Shown: positions 24,355 through 33,038 of the stretch, one piece after another
Numbering within the stretch: the stretch's first letter is position 1
How the letters are laid out: every line of letters starts with the position of its first letter
Assembly (NCBI GenBank): GCA_964389365.1
Contig: CAYMDO010000007.1
Location: forward strand, 7,079 to 71,078
Direction of reading: 5' to 3'
Length of the DNA: 64,000 nt
Source: UBA993 sp964389365
Lineage (GTDB): Bacteria; Bacillota; Dethiobacteria; DTU022
The notes under the pieces: generated by a model
Told to the model about the DNA's origin: nothing
Seen by the model: only the letters and a program-made list of their open reading frames with translations
Databases searched by the model: none
Program-made: the position numbers and the translations under genes

Positions 24355-26193
24355 TTACTCCACCGTAACGCTCTTAGCCAGGTTACGCGGCTTGTCAACA
24401 GGATGGCCGCGCTCCACAGCCGCATAATAGGCAATCAGCTGGGTCGGCACAACACTTAAAACCGGGGATAGAAGGTCATGCACCGGCGGCAGGAAGAAGG
24501 CTCCTTCAACCTGCCCGGCGACATCTTCAAAACCTTCCTGGGTAATTGCAAAAACAGCGCCGCCCCGGGCATTGATCTCCTGGATGTTGCTTAAGGTTTT
24601 ATCAAGCACCGCCTTCTGGGTGGCAAGGGCTATAACCGGTATGCCTTCAACAATCAAAGCCAGCGGCCCGTGCTTAAGCTCGCCTGCCGCGTACGCTTCG
24701 GCGTGAATGTACGATATCTCTTTTAGTTTTAGGGCCCCTTCCAACGCTACAGGATAATCAAGGTTGCGGCCAACAAAGAATGCACTTTCCCAGCCTGCCA
24801 GGTGCCGGCAATATGCTTTAAGCCTTTCGGTGCTGGCTTCAGATAAAACCTCCCTGATCTGGGCAGGCAGGGCGATTAAGCCTTCAATCAGCTCTTTCGA
24901 CGTGGAGCGCCCGATTGAGCCGCGCGTTTCGCCAAAGTAAAGGGCCAGCAGGTAGAGGGCAACCAACTGGGTCAGGTAAGCCTTGGTAGAAGCAACGGCA
25001 ATTTCCGGCCCGGCCCAGGTATAAAAAACATAGTCCGCCTCACGTGCTACAGAGCTGCCCACCACATTGGTTACGGCCAGCACCTTTAAACCCCGCTGGC
25101 GGGCCATGCGCAGCGCCGCGAGGGTATCGGCGGTTTCGCCGGACTGGCTGATCACGATCACCATCTGGTTCTGCTTCAGAAGCGGTTCCCGGTAACGAAA
25201 TTCAGAGGCAACGTCTACTTCTACCGGAACAGCGGCCAGCGATTCCATAACCATCTTGCCGACCAGCCCGGCATGGTAAGCGGTGCCGCAAGCTATAATG
25301 TAGATTTTTTCAAGAGCGGTGATCTCAGCGGCGCTGAGGCCTAAGTCGCCCAATTTTACCTGACCCGAATCCCGGTCAATCCGCTGGCGCATTGTTTCCC
25401 TCACTGCATCAGGCTGCTCCATGATCTCCTTTAACATGAAGTGATCAAAACCGCCCTTTTCCGCCGCTTCCAAATCCCAGTTTATTTCTAAAATATCGCG
25501 TTCAAGCACTGTGCCGTCAGCAGTCGTTATGGATACAGCATCAGCGGTCAGTGCCGCAAACTCACCGTCTTCGAGAATCTTCACCCTGCGGGTATGCTCC
25601 AGCAGGGCGGTAATATCGGAAGCAACCAGGTTTTCGCCCCTGCCCAACCCAATCACCAGCGGGCTTGACTGCCGGGTGCAAACCAGGCGGCCCGGTTCGC
25701 GGGCAGAAAGGGCCAGCACCGTACAGGAACCGACCACCTTTTCCAGCGCCTGCCGCATCGCTGCCAACAGGTCGCCTTCATAGAATTCTTCAACCAGGTG
25801 CGCAAGCACCTCTGTATCGGTTTCTGAGATGAAGCGGTGCCCCTTTTCACCGGCCAGCCAAGCTTTAAGCTCCTGGTGGTTTTCGATAATGCCGTTGTGA
25901 ACAAGGGCAATCTCCTCGCCGCAGCTGCAGTGGGGGTGGGCATTAAGGTCGGTGGGCCGGCCGTGGGTAGCCCAGCGGGTATGCCCGATACCAACAGTCA
26001 CCTGCTCCAGGTCACGGTCCAGGGCAGTTTCAAGATCGGCAACCGAGCCTGCTTTTTTTGCCACTTTAAGGGCGCCCCCTCGCTGCAGCGCCAGGCCGGC
26101 GGAATCATAACCGCGGTATTCCAGTTTTTTCAACCCGGCAATCAGTAAGGCCGGCGCCATCCTGCTGCCGGTATAACCAACTATGCCGCACAT
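24355..26193 (-). CDS. glmS: Glutamine-fructose-6-phosphate aminotransferase
   Basis: A 612-residue enzyme making glucosamine-6-phosphate from fructose-6-phosphate and glutamine. The N-terminal Cys of MCGIVGYTGSR is the glutaminase nucleophile, so the ATG at 26193 is fixed; HTRWATHGRPT and HNGIIEN follow. Two SIS domains carry CGTAYHAGLVGK, SQSGETADTLAALR, SxxE-type TKAYLTQLVALY and KPRNLAKSVTVE at the end. It is the first step of the amino-sugar pathway continued by GlmM, encoded upstream. A strong promoter and a 5-prime hairpin lie in its 113-base leader. Confidence 0.97.
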   Translation of the reverse strand: MCGIVGYTGSRMAPALLIAGLKKLEYRGYDSAGLALQRGGALKVAKKAGSVADLETALDRDLEQVTVGIGHTRWATHGRPTDLNAHPHCSCGEEIALVHNGIIENHQELKAWLAGEKGHRFISETDTEVLAHLVEEFYEGDLLAAMRQALEKVVGSCTVLALSAREPGRLVCTRQSSPLVIGLGRGENLVASDITALLEHTRRVKILEDGEFAALTADAVSITTADGTVLERDILEINWDLEAAEKGGFDHFMLKEIMEQPDAVRETMRQRIDRDSGQVKLGDLGLSAAEITALEKIYIIACGTAYHAGLVGKMVMESLAAVPVEVDVASEFRYREPLLKQNQMVIVISQSGETADTLAALRMARQRGLKVLAVTNVVGSSVAREADYVFYTWAGPEIAVASTKAYLTQLVALYLLALYFGETRGSIGRSTSKELIEGLIALPAQIREVLSEASTERLKAYCRHLAGWESAFFVGRNLDYPVALEGALKLKEISYIHAEAYAAGELKHGPLALIVEGIPVIALATQKAVLDKTLSNIQEINARGGAVFAITQEGFEDVAGQVEGAFFLPPVHDLLSPVLSVVPTQLIAYYAAVERGHPVDKPRNLAKSVTVE

Positions 26194-26255
26194 TGTTAAA
26201 CCCCCAGTCAATAAGCCAGTAAATGCTATTTTTTTTCTATTGCTGTCATAGAGCA

Positions 26256-26279
26256 GGGGAGGCTTAAGTTCTCCTCCCC
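26256..26279 (-). promoter_or_regulatory. Hairpin at the 5-prime end of the glmS leader
   Basis: GGGGAGG and CCTCCCC form a perfect 7-base stem with a 10-base loop, starting within a few bases of the predicted glmS transcription start. No T run follows on this strand, so it is not a terminator. It could protect the message or act as a control element. The leader of about 87 bases is too short for a glmS ribozyme. Confidence 0.45.
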
Positions 26280-26286
26280 ACGAACT

Positions 26287-26315
26287 AATATAATGATTTA
26301 ACCTGGGCCCGTCAA
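26287..26315 (-). promoter_or_regulatory. Promoter of glmS
   Basis: On the minus strand a -35 TTGACG and a -10 TATATT are separated by 17 bases, a near-consensus housekeeping promoter. Transcription would start near 26280. This lets glmS be expressed separately from the cdaA-cdaR-glmM unit. Confidence 0.65.
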
Positions 26316-26324
26316 CTGCTTTTT

Positions 26325-27686
26325 CTAAACGGCTCCGGCCCCGTTTTTAGCCTGCTCGGCTGCGATCAGTTCGGCGAGCGAGTGGGCGTAAGCTTCCAGT
26401 TTATCTTCCGGCAGGGGAGCTTCCAGCATAACCCGGATTTTCGGTTCTGTTCCCGAGGGGCGCACCAGAACCCGGCCATATTTGCCCAGCTCCTGCTCCA
26501 GCTTTTCAATCGCTGCCCTGATTTTACTATTATCCGCCCAGCCATCCTTTGTGCTGACTTTCCGGTTAACCAAAACCTGCGGCAGCCGTTCGAGCATGGA
26601 AGCCATCTCTGAGAGCGGTTTCCCTTCATGATGTACTACTTTTAACAGCTGCAAGGCGGTTAAAAGGCCGTCACCGGTGGTGGCATGATCAGAAAAAATA
26701 ATATGGCCGGACTGCTCGCCGCCCAAATTGTAACCACCTTCGATCATTTTTTCCAGCACATAGCGGTCGCCTACTGCTGTGCGCAACACACAGATCCCGT
26801 GTTTCTCAGCCAGGATATCAAGGCCGCCATTGCTCATCACCGTGGCTACAATTGTGCTTTTACTCAGCTGACCTCTTTTAACCATATCAACCCCACAAAT
26901 AGCCATCACCGCATCACCATCTACCACCCGGCCCTTTTCGTCAACGGCGATCAGGCGGTCGGCATCCCCGTCAAAGGCCAGCCCAATCGCTGCGCCCTTC
27001 TCCACAACTGCCCGTTCCAGGTCGGCGGTATCGGTCGCCCCGCACTTAACATTGACCAGGCTGCCATCTGGTTCGTCATGAAGAGCCGTTACCGATGCGC
27101 CGAGCGACTCGAGCAACGGGGCGGCCATCCGGCAGACCGCCCCGTGGGCACAGTCAACCGCTACTTTCAAACCGTTTAAAGGGACGGCGCTGTTCTTCAA
27201 ATGGTCAATGTAGCGTCCCAGCGCCCCGGTACCAATACCGGCCTGGCCCAAACGATCCCCCACCGGACGGGGCAGATCGTCGCTCCCGTAAAAATAGATC
27301 TCTTCAATCTCGTCCTCCAGGGCATCCGCCAGTTTATAACCCTGCCCGTCAAAGATTTTTAAACCGTTATCCTCGATCGGGTTATGCGAGGCTGAAATAA
27401 CAACCCCTGCCGCAGCACCCAGCTTTTTTGCCAAGTAGGCCACCGCCGGGGTAGAAACAACGCCCAGCGTGCTAACGCTGCCACCGGCTGAAGTTATGCC
27501 GGCAATCAGCGCTCCTTCCAGCATCGGGCCCGATAACCGGGTATCCCTGCCTATAACAAAAAGGGGGCTCTCTTTTTCCCCGCCGAGCTTCCAGGCCGCG
27601 ATGCGCCCGATCCTGAAAGCCAGTTCCGGGGTTAAATCGCGGTTTGCCACCCCCCTGATTCCATCAGTTCCGAATAATTTGCCCAA
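26325..27686 (-). CDS. glmM: Phosphoglucosamine mutase
   Basis: A 453-residue alpha-D-phosphohexomutase that converts glucosamine-6-phosphate to the 1-phosphate. It begins MGKLFGTDGIRGVANRDLTP. The phosphoserine loop is VISASHNPIEDNG (about 98-110), the metal loop is AFDGDADRLIAVD (about 238-250), and RPSGTEPKIRVMLE binds phosphate near the C-terminus. It follows cdaR by 19 bases, the conserved cdaA-cdaR-glmM order. In other Bacillota GlmM binds and inhibits CdaA, so the clustering links cell-wall precursor supply to c-di-AMP. Confidence 0.97.
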   Translation of the reverse strand: MGKLFGTDGIRGVANRDLTPELAFRIGRIAAWKLGGEKESPLFVIGRDTRLSGPMLEGALIAGITSAGGSVSTLGVVSTPAVAYLAKKLGAAAGVVISASHNPIEDNGLKIFDGQGYKLADALEDEIEEIYFYGSDDLPRPVGDRLGQAGIGTGALGRYIDHLKNSAVPLNGLKVAVDCAHGAVCRMAAPLLESLGASVTALHDEPDGSLVNVKCGATDTADLERAVVEKGAAIGLAFDGDADRLIAVDEKGRVVDGDAVMAICGVDMVKRGQLSKSTIVATVMSNGGLDILAEKHGICVLRTAVGDRYVLEKMIEGGYNLGGEQSGHIIFSDHATTGDGLLTALQLLKVVHHEGKPLSEMASMLERLPQVLVNRKVSTKDGWADNSKIRAAIEKLEQELGKYGRVLVRPSGTEPKIRVMLEAPLPEDKLEAYAHSLAELIAAEQAKNGAGAV

Positions 27687-27705
27687 ATGCAGCCCTCCTT
27701 ATCTG

Positions 27706-28431
27706 CTATGCAAGGTGATTCCCGATCAGCCACGAAGTAATTTCATCAGACGATTCAGGCTCAATTACTTTTTTGAATTCAAGCCTGACAGTGATCAGGT
27801 TGGGTTCAATGGTTACCCCGACAACAGGGTTGCCGTCCTTATCATACGCCATGGGTACCAGTTCTATGGATTCAAACAGGCTCATTCTGTTTAAATCTAT
27901 AACCAGCTTCACCTGACTGACTTTCTCGAAGAGCGATTCTTCGGCTCCAACAAGGACAGTTTCCGGCAGCAGGGTATAACTGTCCAGTTCCCACCCCGGG
28001 GACGGTTCGCCTGTAAATTCCAAATCGACCTCAAAGTCTTTGCTGAAGTAAGCTGCGATAACGATCCTGACCTGCTCCGGTTCAATCATCACCAGGTTCA
28101 AACCGCGCGGCGGCTGTCCCTGGACCCGGATCAGGTGGGTGCCGGCTTCCTTTCCCGCCAAATCAACAAAAGCGTCAATTTCCTGGATAGGCAGATCCTC
28201 AAAAGCGTCAGGCAGCCCTTCGAGTGTAATATCCACAACGGTTTTCATGTCGGTGATAACAAAATCCTGGTTCAGGTTTTCCACCCGGATCGGTACATCC
28301 TGCCAGACTTTGATGGCCGGGGTGGTCCTGGTTATTTTATCACCGGTAACAAATAACCAGAGCACGGTTGCCAGCAAAACAGAGAGCACCATGGCAAAGT
28401 TATTGCTGCGAAAAAAATTTCTCATCGTCAT
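27706..28431 (-). CDS. cdaR: CdaA regulator, YbbR-domain protein
   Basis: A 241-residue protein with one N-terminal membrane segment (about 12-28) followed by extracellular YbbR repeats, seen as VENLNQDFVITDM, EAGTHLIRVQGQPPRGLNLV and similar blocks. In Bacillus and Listeria it modulates the diadenylate cyclase CdaA in the membrane. Its ATG overlaps the cdaA stop as ATGA. Family members vary from two to four YbbR units; two to three fit here. Confidence 0.9.
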   Translation of the reverse strand: MTMRNFFRSNNFAMVLSVLLATVLWLFVTGDKITRTTPAIKVWQDVPIRVENLNQDFVITDMKTVVDITLEGLPDAFEDLPIQEIDAFVDLAGKEAGTHLIRVQGQPPRGLNLVMIEPEQVRIVIAAYFSKDFEVDLEFTGEPSPGWELDSYTLLPETVLVGAEESLFEKVSQVKLVIDLNRMSLFESIELVPMAYDKDGNPVVGVTIEPNLITVRLEFKKVIEPESSDEITSWLIGNHLA

Positions 28432-29261
28432 AGGTTGCTCCTCCGGGATTTTAATCCGATACCATCGCTTTTTTCAATCGAGCATAACTCTGATAGCAGT
28501 GAGCGCAGTTTTTTATCATCAAGGTAGCGGGTAAGCACCCCGTCGTGGGCAATTGATATGATCCCGGTTTCCTCGGAAACAACGATCGCTACCGCGTCAG
28601 ATTGTTCGCTGATACCGATACCGGCCCGGTGCCTGGTTCCAAGTTCCTTGCCCAGGTTGGGTTCTTCGGTTAACGGTAGGTAACAGCCGGCTGCAACGAT
28701 CTGGTTGCCCTGAATGATTACGGCCCCGTCGTGAAGCGGGCTGCGGGGGAAAAATATATTTATGAGGAGTTCGGCTGTAACCACCCCCTCAACCGGGATC
28801 CCGGTGTCAATCCACTCTTTTAAACCGGTTGAGCGTTCAATAACAATCAGCGCCCCCATTCTTTTCTTAACCATCACCGGAAGGGCTTTGTTCAGCTCAT
28901 CGAGCATATTTTCAAATTCCTGGTTATTGAGGTTCCAGAAGGCAGATTTAAATATTTTGCCACGGCCCAGGTGTTCAAGGGCACGCCTCAGCTCAGGCTG
29001 AAAAACTATGGGGATTGCAATTAAGCCGACAGTCATCAGCTGGCGTAAAACCCAGTGCAGCGTGTCAAAACCAGCCTGATCGCTTAAAACCATCGCCAAC
29101 AGAAGCAGGAAAAGCCCTTTAACCAGCTGCTCGGCCCTGGTACCGCGAATAATTAAGATCAGGCGGTAAAAGATAAACGACATAACTACTATATCAACTA
29201 TATCCCGCCACTCGATGTTCAACTGTAATAATGCGGCTACGATGCGTTCCCAGATGGCCAA
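28428..29261 (-). CDS. cdaA: Diadenylate cyclase
   Basis: A 277-residue membrane enzyme that makes c-di-AMP from two ATP. Three hydrophobic segments occupy about the first 85 residues, followed by the DAC domain with the catalytic motifs SPLHDGAVII (about 167-176) and GTRHRAGIGISE (about 201-212). The start codon is TTG at 29261 with AAGGA about 11 bases upstream; no ATG is available near the family start. It is the first gene of the cdaA-cdaR-glmM unit. Confidence 0.96.
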   Translation of the reverse strand: MAIWERIVAALLQLNIEWRDIVDIVVMSFIFYRLILIIRGTRAEQLVKGLFLLLLAMVLSDQAGFDTLHWVLRQLMTVGLIAIPIVFQPELRRALEHLGRGKIFKSAFWNLNNQEFENMLDELNKALPVMVKKRMGALIVIERSTGLKEWIDTGIPVEGVVTAELLINIFFPRSPLHDGAVIIQGNQIVAAGCYLPLTEEPNLGKELGTRHRAGIGISEQSDAVAIVVSEETGIISIAHDGVLTRYLDDKKLRSLLSELCSIEKSDGIGLKSRRSNL

Positions 29262-29370
29262 TTTCGATCGATTCCTTTATTTTTTTAGATTGCCAATATC
29301 AGCTAGATCGCTTATAAACTATTTTATTCTCCAACTACAGACTAAACCCTTCACCGGCTTTAAAAGTTAA

Positions 29371-30381
29371 TCACCGGCAAGCGGACAGAACAATTTGGAT
29401 CCTTTTTCCGCATTTATTACAGCTGTTTTGCTCGAGCCCGGCTACTTTTACCCTGTACCCGTTCCTTATAACCAGCAGGTTGCCGCAGTGGGGGCAAACG
29501 GTATCGCTTGCTCCCGGCAGTTCAATATTGCCGGCAAAAACATAGCGCAAATGCTTGCGGGCAATTTCGATGACATTTAGCATGATGCCTTCGCCGGTGG
29601 GTGGCAGGTCGAGCTTATAACCGGGAAAATAGCGCGAATAGTGCAGTACCAGGTCCCGATCCAGGCCGGCCAACCAGGCGGCTAAAGCTTCATGTTCTTC
29701 AGGCCGATCGTTCAAAGAGGGAATCAGCAGGCAGGTAACCTCAACATGACAGTGGTTAACAGCTGTTTCCACAGTATTAAGCACCGCCGCCCGCTGCCCG
29801 CGGCAGTACTTCCGGTAGAAACGGTCGCTGAAGCCTTTAATATCGATATTCATAGCATCAATATAGGGCAACAGCTCTGCCAAAGGTTCAGGGTTAATGT
29901 AGCCATTGGTAACCAGGACGTTCCTGTAACCACGGGTTTTGAGCAGTCTGGCAGTATCAAGCACATACTCGTACCAGGTTAGCGGTTCATTATAGGTGTA
30001 GGCTATTCCCAAAACCCGGTCTGGTGTACCTTCCTTTTGCAGCATGGCGAGCAGATCGGCCGGTACCGTTCTCCGGGCTTCCGCGTTGGCAGTGGCGCGT
30101 GCCAAAGTCCAGTTCTGGCAAAAAACACAAAAAAGGTTGCAGCCGTAAGTGCCGAGGGACAGGATCGGCTGCCCGGGGCAATAGTGGTAAAGCGGTTTCT
30201 TTTCTACCGGGTCCCAGTGCGCGGCAGAAATAAGCCCGTAGTTATCAGCATAAAGCTTTCCGCTGCGCACGGTACGCACCCCGCAGGCGCCGCTTTTGCC
30301 TTCGCCGATCAAACAGCGGTGCGGGCAGAGGTTACAGCGTATTTTTTGCCCGGCTTTTTCATAATATAGCGCTTCCTGCAT
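29371..30381 (-). CDS. amrS: AmmeMemoRadiSam system radical SAM enzyme
   Basis: A 336-residue radical SAM protein. The SAM cluster motif is CNLFCVFC within TYGCNLFCVFCQNW (about 80). An N-terminal Cys set (CNLCPHRCLIGEGKSGACG) and a C-terminal zinc-ribbon-like set (CPHCGNLL, CNKCGKR) flank it, as in the AmrS/PflA-like group. The adjacent gene encodes a Memo-AMMECR1 fusion, the defining partner of this system, whose reaction is not established. It follows that gene by 21 bases and precedes cdaA. Confidence 0.92.
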   Translation of the reverse strand: MQEALYYEKAGQKIRCNLCPHRCLIGEGKSGACGVRTVRSGKLYADNYGLISAAHWDPVEKKPLYHYCPGQPILSLGTYGCNLFCVFCQNWTLARATANAEARRTVPADLLAMLQKEGTPDRVLGIAYTYNEPLTWYEYVLDTARLLKTRGYRNVLVTNGYINPEPLAELLPYIDAMNIDIKGFSDRFYRKYCRGQRAAVLNTVETAVNHCHVEVTCLLIPSLNDRPEEHEALAAWLAGLDRDLVLHYSRYFPGYKLDLPPTGEGIMLNVIEIARKHLRYVFAGNIELPGASDTVCPHCGNLLVIRNGYRVKVAGLEQNSCNKCGKRIQIVLSACR

Positions 30382-30402
30382 AAAAAAAGCTCCCGGAATG
30401 GT

Positions 30403-31737
30403 TTATTCTTCCTGATAGCGGGTAACGGTGAAGCGAAATAGCTCCGCCGGTTCCCCCGGCCTGATACCGGCTTTGCGTGTGGCAATGGCAACCTGCTCGT
30501 CAACGCTGGCCACCCCGTCAAGATCGGGCAGCAAGAGCCCGCTTCGCGATCCGCTGCGTACCAGTACCCCATACCGATCAGGATCAAGATCGGTTTTGCT
30601 CTCAACTTTTTCCAGGGGGCTTAAGATGTCAACCGATATGTCAAGCGAGGCCAGTTCTTCTTTCTGCAGGGGCATAAAGCGTGGGTCGCGCAGCGCAGCG
30701 CTGATGGCGTTGGCAATAATTTCTTCGGCCAGGTTTTGCCTCGCCGGTTCTACTGTGCCGATGCAGCCGCGCAGCATTCCCCCTTTTTTGAGCGATACAA
30801 AAACGCCGGCTTTTTGGGCAAGCTGAAGCGGCAGCCGATCGGGCGGGGCAGGTGCTTTTCCCTGCCCGAAGTAGTACTCGAGAGTGCTGCGGGCCAGCCC
30901 GGCAGGATCAAGCCTGTCAATGCCCCCGGGCTCTAAAACTGCCACCAGATAGCCAACGCCAAAAGGCCCTTCGTAAGAAATAATCTCACTTTTAAAGGGG
31001 CTGCCGTCCAGCATCCCGAGTGCGATAACAAAGGAGCGCAGGCCGCACTCCCCGGCTTCTTCAACCAGGTACGGATCAAAATTAAGGATACGGTCTACCT
31101 CCGGTCCGGCCAGATACTCAACCAGCTTTTGATCGAACTCGGCGCCGCGCCTGCTGTAACCGGCAGGCGCTCCCGGAACCAGGCGGTGCGAGAGATCTCC
31201 GCTGGCCATAACCACATACGGCAGCCCGCGCCTGTCTGCAGCCCGGCGTAAGCTTTGGCCGAAACAGTATAATTCCCGGTAGCTGTTATAACCGAATGTA
31301 AGGTGCAGACCCGGGAGATCGAGGCCTTCTTCTTTCAGGTAATAGAGGGGAACCATAGCGCCGTGATCGAGGTTTACAGTGCCGTGGCCGGGTTCATTGC
31401 CGTCACGCAGGAAAACCGGCCTGATGGCATCGCCTATGGTTTCCTGCCGCAGCAGGTCTAGCATCCCGGGGTCAGTTTTAAAGCTAATCCTGATCCGGGG
31501 AAAGCCAAACCGGGCAAAACTGCCTTCAATAAATTCAGCTGCCAGCACCGCAGGCCCTTCACGCTGTGCCGGCCCATGGGGGGTAATTATGATGATCAGC
31601 TCCGGTCCGGCTTCTTTTATTCTGCGGCTCAAGGCCTGCATACCGGCCACCGTTTCAGCTGCTTTATCCAGTTCTCCGCGGCCGATTTCAGGAATAATAA
31701 TCGGGGGATGAGGGGCAATGCCTACCAGTTTAAGCAT
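30403..31737 (-). CDS. AmmeMemoRadiSam proteins B and A fused (Memo-like plus AMMECR1)
   Basis: A 444-residue two-domain protein. The N-terminal Memo/LigB-like domain (about 1-265) has APHPPIIIPEIG, ITPHGPAQR, HGTVNLDHGAMVPL and SGDLSHRL, supplying His and Asp residues of the class III dioxygenase fold. The C-terminal AMMECR1 domain (about 270-444) carries the signature GGMLRGCIGT plus DPRFMPLQKEEL and DISVDILSPLE. In many genomes these are separate genes. The ATG at 31737 has AGGTG 6 bases upstream. It is the first gene of a two-gene unit with amrS. Confidence 0.92.
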   Translation of the reverse strand: MLKLVGIAPHPPIIIPEIGRGELDKAAETVAGMQALSRRIKEAGPELIIIITPHGPAQREGPAVLAAEFIEGSFARFGFPRIRISFKTDPGMLDLLRQETIGDAIRPVFLRDGNEPGHGTVNLDHGAMVPLYYLKEEGLDLPGLHLTFGYNSYRELYCFGQSLRRAADRRGLPYVVMASGDLSHRLVPGAPAGYSRRGAEFDQKLVEYLAGPEVDRILNFDPYLVEEAGECGLRSFVIALGMLDGSPFKSEIISYEGPFGVGYLVAVLEPGGIDRLDPAGLARSTLEYYFGQGKAPAPPDRLPLQLAQKAGVFVSLKKGGMLRGCIGTVEPARQNLAEEIIANAISAALRDPRFMPLQKEELASLDISVDILSPLEKVESKTDLDPDRYGVLVRSGSRSGLLLPDLDGVASVDEQVAIATRKAGIRPGEPAELFRFTVTRYQEE

Positions 31738-31829
31738 AGCAAACACCTGCTTTCATGCGGAAGGTTTCAGGCGCCTGCCACCAGTATAGCATACCGGTGT
31801 GATATGATTAAATAACAGCCGGATGCATC

Positions 31830-31863
31830 ACAGCTTGACATGCTGTAATCTTTAGCCTAACCT
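31830..31863 (+). promoter_or_regulatory. Possible promoter and operator of the MarR-chromate transporter unit
   Basis: A -35 TTGACA (31835-31840) and a weak -10 TAACCT (31858-31863) are 17 bases apart. The -35 is centred in an inverted repeat ACAGC-N7-GCTGT (31830-31846). A MarR-type dimer bound there would block transcription, so this is a candidate autoregulatory operator. Confidence 0.4.
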
Positions 31864-31906
31864 AGCTTTGAGCGTCAATACCGCCCCGACAAAGGACTGG
31901 GATATT

Positions 31907-32413
31907 ATGGCAGAAAGCCGGAATTACCGGGACCAGGAGCACTTTACTGAAGCAATCCAGGCAATCTTCCCCAAGTTGATGCACTACCTGAATACAGAGG
32001 AAAGCCGGGAGCTGACCGGGCTCGGCATCACTCCGGGCCAGATAAATGCCCTGCTGGTGCTTTATTTAAATGATGATCTGACCATGGGCAGGCTTAGTTC
32101 GGAAATATTCCTGGCGGAAAGCGCCGCCACACGCCTGGTTAACCGCCTGGTTAACTTAAACCTTGTTAAAAGGCGTGGCGACGAAAAAGACCGCCGCCTG
32201 GTACGCGTTACTTTAACTGCTTACGGCAGGCAGTTGTCCCGCCTGGTTTTTGAGAGAAGATCTATTCGGTTCAATAACCTGGCTGAAAAACTTGAACCAA
32301 CTGAGCGGGAAAACCTGATTACTTCCCTTAAATCAGTGATACGGGTTTTTAAACAGCTGGACCTCGAAGGGTCGGCACCGGAATTGGTTATCAATACCCA
32401 CGTACGGGATTAG
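31907..32413 (+). CDS. MarR-family transcriptional regulator
   Basis: A 168-residue winged-helix regulator. The DNA-binding part is about 45-115: LGITPGQINALLVLYL, MGRLSSEIFLAESAATRLVN (recognition helix region), then the wing with RRGDEKDRRLVRVTLT. Flanking helices form the dimer interface. The ATG at 31907 has AAAGGA about 10 bases upstream; an in-frame TTG at 31868 has no ribosome site. It precedes the two chromate transporter genes and probably controls them and itself. Confidence 0.88.
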   Translation: MAESRNYRDQEHFTEAIQAIFPKLMHYLNTEESRELTGLGITPGQINALLVLYLNDDLTMGRLSSEIFLAESAATRLVNRLVNLNLVKRRGDEKDRRLVRVTLTAYGRQLSRLVFERRSIRFNNLAEKLEPTERENLITSLKSVIRVFKQLDLEGSAPELVINTHVRD

Positions 32414-32459
32414 CGCAAACCGATCTTTTATCACGGCCAGGCTTAGTGAGGTAAATTTT

Positions 32460-33038
32460 TTGACTGACGAAGAAATCACTGCCGTACATAACAGGCCCAG
32501 GGAATCACTCCTGACTATTCTGCTTGCTTTTTTAAAAGTAGGCGCTTTCACTTTTGGCGGGGGCTATGCAATTTTACCGGTGATCAGGCAGGAAGTGGTT
32601 ATAAACCGCCGGTGGGTTGATGAGAATGTTTTTTCCGACATCCTGATTATTACCCAGGGAATGCCCGGGCAGCTGGCTTTAAACAGTGCCATCCAGATTG
32701 GGGTGAGGCTGAGGGGTACAGCGGGAGGGCTGGTAGCCGCCCTGGGGGTAACTGCCCCGTCAGTGCTAATTCTCCTGCTTATTGCCGCCTGGCTCTACCC
32801 CCTCTATCGCCATAACCAGTACGTGCATGCCGTTTTTTACGGCTTGCGGCCGGCAGTGGTGGCGCTGATCGCCGCCGCCGCGATTAAACTGGGCAAAGAA
32901 ATTCTGCACGGCTTCAGGGGTGTTGTACTCTGCGCCCTGCTGCTGGGCGCCGCCATATTCAGCCAGGCACATCCGATCTTGGTTTTGCTTGCCGGCGGAA
33001 CGGCCGGGCTGCTGGTCTGCAGGAAGGGGCGCCGCTGA
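32460..33038 (+). CDS. Chromate transporter, first half
   Basis: A 192-residue membrane protein of the CHR family short form. It contains FLKVGAFTFGGGYAILPVIR and the TQGMPGQLALNSAIQIG segment (usual form TPGPxxxxxA), with about five or six membrane segments. Short CHR proteins work as pairs encoded in tandem, as here. The start is TTG with GAGGT 7 bases upstream. It overlaps the second half by one base (TGATG). Transport of chromate is the family name; the native anion may differ. Confidence 0.88.
   Translation: MTDEEITAVHNRPRESLLTILLAFLKVGAFTFGGGYAILPVIRQEVVINRRWVDENVFSDILIITQGMPGQLALNSAIQIGVRLRGTAGGLVAALGVTAPSVLILLLIAAWLYPLYRHNQYVHAVFYGLRPAVVALIAAAAIKLGKEILHGFRGVVLCALLLGAAIFSQAHPILVLLAGGTAGLLVCRKGRR

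Noticed and set aside
26206..26324. A glmS ribozyme upstream of glmS
   Set aside because: The predicted leader is under 100 bases and lacks the conserved core; only a simple hairpin is visible.
28762..29001. Plus-strand frame inside cdaA, as an example of many antisense frames in the window
   Set aside because: It is the complement of a well-supported gene, with no independent motif or ribosome site.
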